Below, piece by piece: positions 6,726 to 9,992 of a stretch of DNA of 9,992 nt. The notes under the pieces are model-generated. The model had not been told where the DNA came from and searched no databases. It worked only from the letters and a program-made list of their open reading frames with translations. Position 1 is the stretch's first letter, and each line of letters begins with the position of its first letter. The translations under genes were made by a program, and so were the position numbers. The stretch is from Ktedonobacteraceae bacterium. GTDB taxonomy: Bacteria > Chloroflexota > Ktedonobacteria > Ktedonobacterales > Ktedonobacteraceae. Location of the stretch: NCBI GenBank assembly GCA_014896635.1, contig JADBKA010000170.1:1-9992 (forward strand), given 5' to 3'.

Positions 6726-7358
6726 TTGCTCCTGTACAATGGCACCTGGAACTATACAGCGCTTCCTTCTCTCAAAGAAAGGGGGGAGAGAGAGGGATGG
6801 ATAGAGCAGGAGTTTATCACGGCGAATACTTCTTTCAAGCGGCGAGGACGTGCAGTGGAAGAATTCATTACGGCCATGCGTGCCGCCTGGGGTCCCGATC
6901 CTGTCCAATTTGAGGGACAGTTTTATCGTATCCCTCTTGCGAAGATCAATCCCAAGCCCCTCCAGGAAGGGGGGATTCCGGTTGTGCTAGGAACCGCCCA
7001 TCCGGTAGCGATCAGGCGAGCGGCGCGGCTTGGCATTGGTTTGAATCCGATAGCCTTCACTTTTGAGGTTCTGGAAGAGGCGATGAACAATTTTCGCGCC
7101 GCCCTTCAGGAAGAGGGACGCGATCCAGCCGGGCTTAAAGTCATAGCGCGAGCTAATGTGCCGATCACGGCGAGATCTCTTCCTGAGAGTAATCGTCCCT
7201 TCCTCGGTGGTTCGGCTGCACAGATTGCGAAAGACCTGGCAAGGGTGAAAGCTCTCGGCTTTGATCATGTGTTGTTCGCTGATCTGGCTTCGTCTACTGT
7301 TGACGAGGCGGTTCTGCGCCTCGAAGAGCTGCGCGACGCAGCACATGATTACTTTTAG
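6726..7358 (+). pseudogene. LLM-class (luciferase-like, F420-type) oxidoreductase, N-terminal third missing
   Basis: From about residue 24 onward this 210-residue frame follows LLM flavin/F420-dependent oxidoreductases: GWIEQEF at 24-30 (family GWxxxEF), the RG-rich helix around 38-47, ITAMRAAWG at 48-56, FEGQFY at 62-67, NPKPLQEGGIPVVLG at 75-89, the RRAARLG helix at 97-103, and the closing LGFDHVLFADLAS segment at 177-189. Full-length members are about 280-300 residues. The first ~110 residues, which carry the first half of the TIM barrel and much of the cofactor site, are not encoded here. The residues before 24 do not resemble the family. The frame extends open to 6642 but offers only a TTG or similar start and no clear ribosome site. 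Homology begins right after a purine run (GGGGGGAGAGAGAGGG, 6781-6796), a possible rearrangement point. I infer a remnant gene; a short expressed protein cannot be excluded. Confidence 0.65.
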
Positions 7359-7365
7359 TGGCTTT

Positions 7366-7394
7366 GCAGGCCCTCTTTTAGTTAGAGGGCCTGC
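7366..7394 (+). terminator. Strong hairpin downstream of the LLM remnant
   Basis: Perfect 11-bp arms GCAGGCCCTCT / AGAGGGCCTGC enclose a 7-nt loop (TTTAGTT), 7 bp after the LLM stop. The stem is very stable, but neither strand shows a proper U tract after it (plus strand: CTTGAGCG). It still fits a terminator or RNA 3'-end stabiliser that separates the LLM remnant from folD. Confidence 0.6.
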
Positions 7395-7456
7395 CTTGAG
7401 CGATAGATACAGGTTGGATGCAGGCCACCGATTTCATCATGGTAGCCTTTCTGGCT

Positions 7457-7462
7457 TATAAT
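7457..7462 (+). promoter_or_regulatory. Likely -10 element of the folD-like gene
   Basis: An exact TATAAT lies 57 bp before the ATG at 7520. No good -35 is found at 17 bp. Transcription from about 7469 would exclude the in-frame upstream starts at 7418 and 7439 and leave a leader of about 50 nt. Confidence 0.45.
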
Positions 7463-7501
7463 GGAATGAAAGGAGTCATCATCCTGCTCATCCAGAGCCA
7501 G

Positions 7502-7509
7502 AAAGGGGA
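7502..7509 (+). promoter_or_regulatory. Ribosome binding site of the folD-like gene
   Basis: AAAGGGGA ends 10 nt before the ATG at 7520. It supports that start, which also gives a protein that aligns with E. coli FolD from its first residues. Confidence 0.55.
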
Positions 7510-7519
7510 TCAATCGTCC

Positions 7520-8359
7520 ATGTCTGCCATTGTCTACGATAGCCGGCCTCTGGTGGCGCGCATGATCGAGGAGTTGCGCCGGGACGCTGCCAGATTTCAT
7601 ACAGAACACCATCGCCCGGCCCGCCTGGCGCAGGTGCTGGTCGGACACGACGAGGCCGCCGAACTGTACAGCCGGCAACTGGTGCGCGCCTGCCGGCAGA
7701 TCGGGCTGACCTGCGCGACGCTGGCCTGCCCGTTTGCCATCCAGGAAGAGGAGCTGCGCGCCGAACTGGCCGCGCTCAACGACGATCCCAACAACGATGG
7801 TGTGGTGCTGCTCCTGCCTCTGCCTTCGCATATCCGCCAGCGCATGGTGACAGACGTGCTGCGTCCGCAGAAGGACGTGGATGGTCTGGGTCCGTACAAC
7901 GCTGGCAACATGATGCTGGGCTTCCCCTATTTTGTTCCCTCAACTGCCGATGCCGTGCTGGCAGTGCTGCACGACGCCGGCCTCTCTGTGGCCGGGCGCA
8001 ATGCGGTCATAGTGGGACGTAGCAACATCGGCGGCAAACCCATCGCGCTCGCTCTGCTGAACCAGGATGCGACTGTGACTATCTGCCACTCATATACGCA
8101 CAATCTGGCCGAGCTGACCAGGGATGCTGATGTACTGGTCGTGAGCGTGGGCCGCCCGGCGCTGATCACGGCTGATATGGTGAAGCCGGGTGCGCTGGTC
8201 TTCGACGCTGGCATCAACCGCGTGAACGGCAAAATCGTCGGGGACGTGGATTTTGCCCGCGTGAAAGAGGTGGCGTCGTTCATCACGCCTGTGCCACATG
8301 GGCTTGGCCCGCTGATCCACCTGACGCTGATCCGCCACGTGCTGACCGGGCCTCAATGA
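7520..8359 (+). CDS. folD: FolD-like methylenetetrahydrofolate dehydrogenase/cyclohydrolase with altered active site
   Basis: This 279-residue protein is FolD-like over its whole length. FolD interconverts 5,10-methylene-, 5,10-methenyl- and 10-formyl-tetrahydrofolate with NADP in the cytoplasm. Kept: VLVGHDEAAELY ending in Tyr50, QKDVDGLGPYN with Asp121, and the dinucleotide-binding stretch VGRSNIGGKP at 165-174. Changed, judged by hand alignment with E. coli FolD where numbering coincides: catalytic Lys54 is Leu54 (YSRQL for YVASK), Gln98 is Leu98 (LLPLP for QLPLP), the PCTPRG motif is PSTADA at 140-145, and PGGVGPMT is PHGLGPLI at 259-266. Lys and Gln are central to cyclohydrolase chemistry, so this may be a dehydrogenase-only enzyme or one with another substrate. 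The start at 7520 is chosen over 7418 on ribosome site, promoter position and family length. It is transcribed alone, with the neighbouring membrane gene converging 2 bp after its stop. Confidence 0.9.
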   Translation: MSAIVYDSRPLVARMIEELRRDAARFHTEHHRPARLAQVLVGHDEAAELYSRQLVRACRQIGLTCATLACPFAIQEEELRAELAALNDDPNNDGVVLLLPLPSHIRQRMVTDVLRPQKDVDGLGPYNAGNMMLGFPYFVPSTADAVLAVLHDAGLSVAGRNAVIVGRSNIGGKPIALALLNQDATVTICHSYTHNLAELTRDADVLVVSVGRPALITADMVKPGALVFDAGINRVNGKIVGDVDFARVKEVASFITPVPHGLGPLIHLTLIRHVLTGPQ

Positions 8360-8377
8360 TATCACTTCCGCCTGGTC
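8344..8377. repeat. Inverted repeat spanning the folD / membrane-gene convergence
   Basis: Arms GACCGGG and CCTGGTC (one G·U) enclose 20 nt that contain the 8-bp palindrome TGATATCA at 8357-8364. With only 2 bp between the two stop codons, this is the only structure available to end either transcript; there is no U tract, so termination is doubtful. Confidence 0.25.
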
Positions 8378-9711
8378 AACTGCACAACCTTCCGCGCCAG
8401 CACCTCTATTTCCATCAGCAGGCTGCTCCAGATCACCAGGATCAGCAATGGGTGAAATACCGTGTGGACGCGCATGTAGTCGTCAAGCCGGTAGCCACCC
8501 AGCGTCGTGATGATCAGCGCGTAAAGTATCAGCAGCACCAGTGCTCCCATCTCCAGTACCACCTGACGCGACTTCGTATACCGCCAGCAGAAAAGCACGA
8601 GCCATGTTAGAGCGCAGAAAGGAAAAAGGATATTTATATTGTATAATAGGCGATATACGGTTTTTATATAAGAAAGCAGCACACCATAGGGACCAGACAT
8701 CGCAACAGGATAAATGTCATAGTAGCAGGTTAAGGAAGCGAAGAAATATGGGACAGATTTAAGCAGAAATTCAAAGGGGTGGTGCAGGATAATACTGCGT
8801 GCCAGCCTGCCCGCAGGCGAGAAGTTATCCTGCGCCAGCTCAGGAACCTGTGGCAAAACATGGTAGGGATCTCCGTCAATATGCTTCACGTAATAGGCCA
8901 GCTTCTGACTTACTACCGCATATTCAGGCGGCGCTTTATCCAGCATATTATATTGCAGCACTTTGCCCATCCAGTTGAAATTTTCAATCGCCGTCATGCC
9001 GGTATAGTGGTTGGTTAGCGCATTCACCGCGATGTAGATACCTACAACGCCATAGAGCAGGGCCAGCGCAAGCAGCGCCTCGCGCCAGAGTGGAAACGCA
9101 CTCTTCTCCCCTTTGCGCGCAGTAGCCAGCAGCAGGTAGGCAAGCAGTGGCACGGGCAAATACACCCACTCAGGCCGTGTCAGTAATAGCAGCAGCATGC
9201 AAGCGACAATGAGCCAGAATCTGCGCCTGCTTCGCACGCGCAGAAAAGCCACCACCGCCAGCGCCAGCGTCGTCAGCTCCAGCAGCGCCAGTCCTTCGGA
9301 CATGATCGGCTTGACATAGGAGAGGATCACCAGATTGGTGCCGACCAGCAACGCCACAAAAAAAGCCATCCAGGCCCGCCTGAGCAGCCAGCTTGCCAGT
9401 ATATAGATTTCCAGCGTAGCTACTACAAAGAGCGCTGCCTGTGCAATGCCGACAGCCGTCAGACTGTTCCGCCCGGTAAGGGTATAGACGAGCGTGATCA
9501 GCAGTGGGTAGCCGGGCAGGCGCCAGGTATCGACGAGCTGGTACGGGTGCTGCCGCAGGCGATCTACGACATGCAGGTAAGCAGACGTATCAGGATTCAA
9601 CTCAGGATGTGGGTGATTGAGATAATAAAATAAAATTACAATAACAGTCAATACGAACAGCAATACACCGTAAAAATAATGTCGTTGCAATCCCTTATTT
9701 TGCGTTATCAT
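8362..9711 (-). CDS. Multi-pass membrane protein, GT-C-type glycosyltransferase (PMT/GT39-like)
   Basis: The 449-residue protein has about 10 hydrophobic membrane segments (around 12-31, 67-80, 85-107, 113-131, 138-156, 164-178, 183-197, 211-230, 356-376, 387-404, 415-434). A short cytoplasmic N-terminus precedes segment 1. The first outside loop carries NPDTSAYLHVVDRL (39-52) with Asp41, followed by WRLPGYPLL at 63-71; this arrangement is typical of GT-C enzymes, where a loop-1 Asp/Glu is catalytic and the donor is a polyprenyl-phosphate sugar. MSEGLALL at 137-144 and TRPEW at 178-182 also fit the family. A long outside loop spans about 231-340. The acceptor and sugar are unknown. The start is the first Met; the ribosome site is weak (GGCGG about 12 nt upstream). 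The N-terminal codons and residues about 340-365 are AT-rich compared with the rest. It could be called only a hypothetical membrane protein by automatic methods. Confidence 0.8.
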   Translation of the reverse strand: MITQNKGLQRHYFYGVLLFVLTVIVILFYYLNHPHPELNPDTSAYLHVVDRLRQHPYQLVDTWRLPGYPLLITLVYTLTGRNSLTAVGIAQAALFVVATLEIYILASWLLRRAWMAFFVALLVGTNLVILSYVKPIMSEGLALLELTTLALAVVAFLRVRSRRRFWLIVACMLLLLLTRPEWVYLPVPLLAYLLLATARKGEKSAFPLWREALLALALLYGVVGIYIAVNALTNHYTGMTAIENFNWMGKVLQYNMLDKAPPEYAVVSQKLAYYVKHIDGDPYHVLPQVPELAQDNFSPAGRLARSIILHHPFEFLLKSVPYFFASLTCYYDIYPVAMSGPYGVLLSYIKTVYRLLYNINILFPFCALTWLVLFCWRYTKSRQVVLEMGALVLLILYALIITTLGGYRLDDYMRVHTVFHPLLILVIWSSLLMEIEVLARKVVQLTRRK

Positions 9712-9799
9712 TTTACAGTTTTACCGCCTGCACAAAGAGATGTATTTCGTTGCATAGCCTTTCCAATCGCCCGTGTTTTCTCAGCAAACTTTTGAGGGA

Positions 9800-9867
9800 A
9801 AAAGGGGTCTTCGGGGGACACCTGACCCCCGCCAGGGGGGCTGACGCCCTCCTGGACCTCCCCTTTT
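9800..9867. terminator. Possible bidirectional terminator within the repeat block
   Basis: The outer stem ends in an A tract on one side and a T tract on the other. Leaving the stem on the minus strand gives CCCCTTTTTCCC, and on the plus strand CCCCTTTTCTCC. Such symmetry is typical of bidirectional terminators. It would stop a minus-strand transcript entering from beyond the right edge before it reached the membrane gene. Confidence 0.35.
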
Positions 9868-9924
9868 CTCCAAAGTCTACCCCTAATTGGGGACACCCCC
9901 GAACCCCCTCAGGTCTCTTGACCT
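9800..9924. repeat. G/C-homopolymer repeat block with nested inverted repeats
   Basis: An outer pair AAAAGGGG (9800-9807) / CCCCTTTT (9860-9867) encloses a strong inner hairpin CCAGGGGGG (9832-9840) / CCCTCCTGG (9847-9855, one G·U) and an alternative GGGGG / CCCCC pairing (9813-9817 / 9826-9830). GGGGACACC occurs twice, at 9814-9822 and 9889-9897. A further small hairpin AGGTC-TCTT-GACCT lies at 9911-9924. The run-like composition and nested symmetry look like a non-coding intergenic repeat, not a gene. It sits upstream of the membrane gene's start. Confidence 0.6.
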
Positions 9925-9992
9925 ACGCTAGTATCTCATAGTTGCTCATTTTATGGACATGTATTCCAATGTTCACAAAACTCGCTTTAACC
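9925..9992. other. Right-edge sequence, no gene assigned
   Basis: Too short to decide. On the minus strand a 22-codon frame is open from the edge to a TAG at 9923-9925, just before the AGGTC hairpin, which could be the tail of a gene outside the window. On the plus strand ATGs at 9953 and 9969 could open a gene running off the edge, but neither has a clear ribosome site. Confidence 0.2.

Noticed and set aside
6712..6804. 30-codon ATG frame overlapping the LLM remnant, possibly joined to it by a shift in the G run
   Set aside because: It has no LLM-like sequence, would add only about 22 residues and could not restore the missing N-terminal third; the G run is not a classical slippery site in that frame.
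6660..6908. 82-codon minus-strand frame across the LLM 5' region
   Set aside because: Antisense to the LLM homology over part of its length, no recognisable content or ribosome site.
7418..7519. In-frame extension of the folD-like gene to ATG 7418 or 7439
   Set aside because: The added 34 residues have no FolD similarity, overlap a perfect -10 element, and lack a ribosome site; ATG 7520 has one.
6726..8359. LLM oxidoreductase and FolD as a one-carbon (methylene-folate) pathway pair
   Set aside because: The LLM gene lacks its N-terminal third, a strong hairpin and a separate -10 element lie between the genes, and nothing identifies the LLM part as a methylene-tetrahydromethanopterin reductase-type enzyme.
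9800..9924. CRISPR-like repeats
   Set aside because: Only two copies of a 9-bp motif, no regular spacer length, and strong self-complementarity unrelated to an array.
9708..9941. Two ~62-codon frames on opposite strands through the repeat block
   Set aside because: Their translations are made of G/C-run codons (Pro/Gly/Arg) and the region is explained by inverted repeats.

Overview
The window looks like a stretch of chromosome from a moderately GC-rich, free-living bacterium. Protein style points to Chloroflexota, most likely a Ktedonobacteria-type organism: tandem FemAB-type peptidoglycan aminoacyltransferases, a very large cytoplasmic TPR protein with Pro/Gln-rich linkers, an LLM (luciferase-like, F420-type) oxidoreductase relative, and a solitary GT-C membrane protein. 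This placement is inference from protein character; no rRNA or other marker gene is present.

Layout, left to right. (1) 3-1767, plus strand: two FemAB-family paralogues in tandem, the first cut by the window edge, 4 bp apart and clearly one transcription unit. (2) 1750-1783: a strong hairpin overlapping the end of the second femAB gene; it is best read as the terminator of the converging TPR gene. (3) 1786-5808, minus: a 1340-residue TPR protein with three TPR blocks joined by a Gly/Asn-rich and a Pro/Gln-rich linker. (4) 5995-6489, minus: yajQ, 186 bp upstream of the TPR gene on the same strand. (5) 6726-7358, plus: the C-terminal two thirds of an LLM-class oxidoreductase with no recognisable N-terminal third, probably a gene remnant. 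(6) 7366-7394: an 11-bp perfect hairpin. (7) 7520-8359, plus: a FolD-family protein of normal length in which the catalytic Lys54 and Gln98 (E. coli numbering) are both Leu and two signature motifs are altered. (8) 8362-9711, minus, converging on folD with a 2-bp gap: a multi-pass GT-C-like membrane glycosyltransferase. (9) 9800-9924: a G/C-homopolymer repeat block with nested inverted repeats, possibly a bidirectional terminator or member of a dispersed intergenic repeat family.

Working together: the two FemAB enzymes presumably add amino acids to the peptidoglycan interpeptide. YajQ and the TPR protein may be co-transcribed, pairing a putative cyclic-di-GMP-binding protein with a protein-interaction scaffold (inference). 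The other genes show no clear shared pathway.

The observation most worth following is the FolD-like protein: it keeps the fold, Tyr50, Asp121 and the dinucleotide-binding region but has lost the residues needed for cyclohydrolase chemistry. I see no CRISPR array, tRNA, rRNA, insertion sequence or classical defence system.
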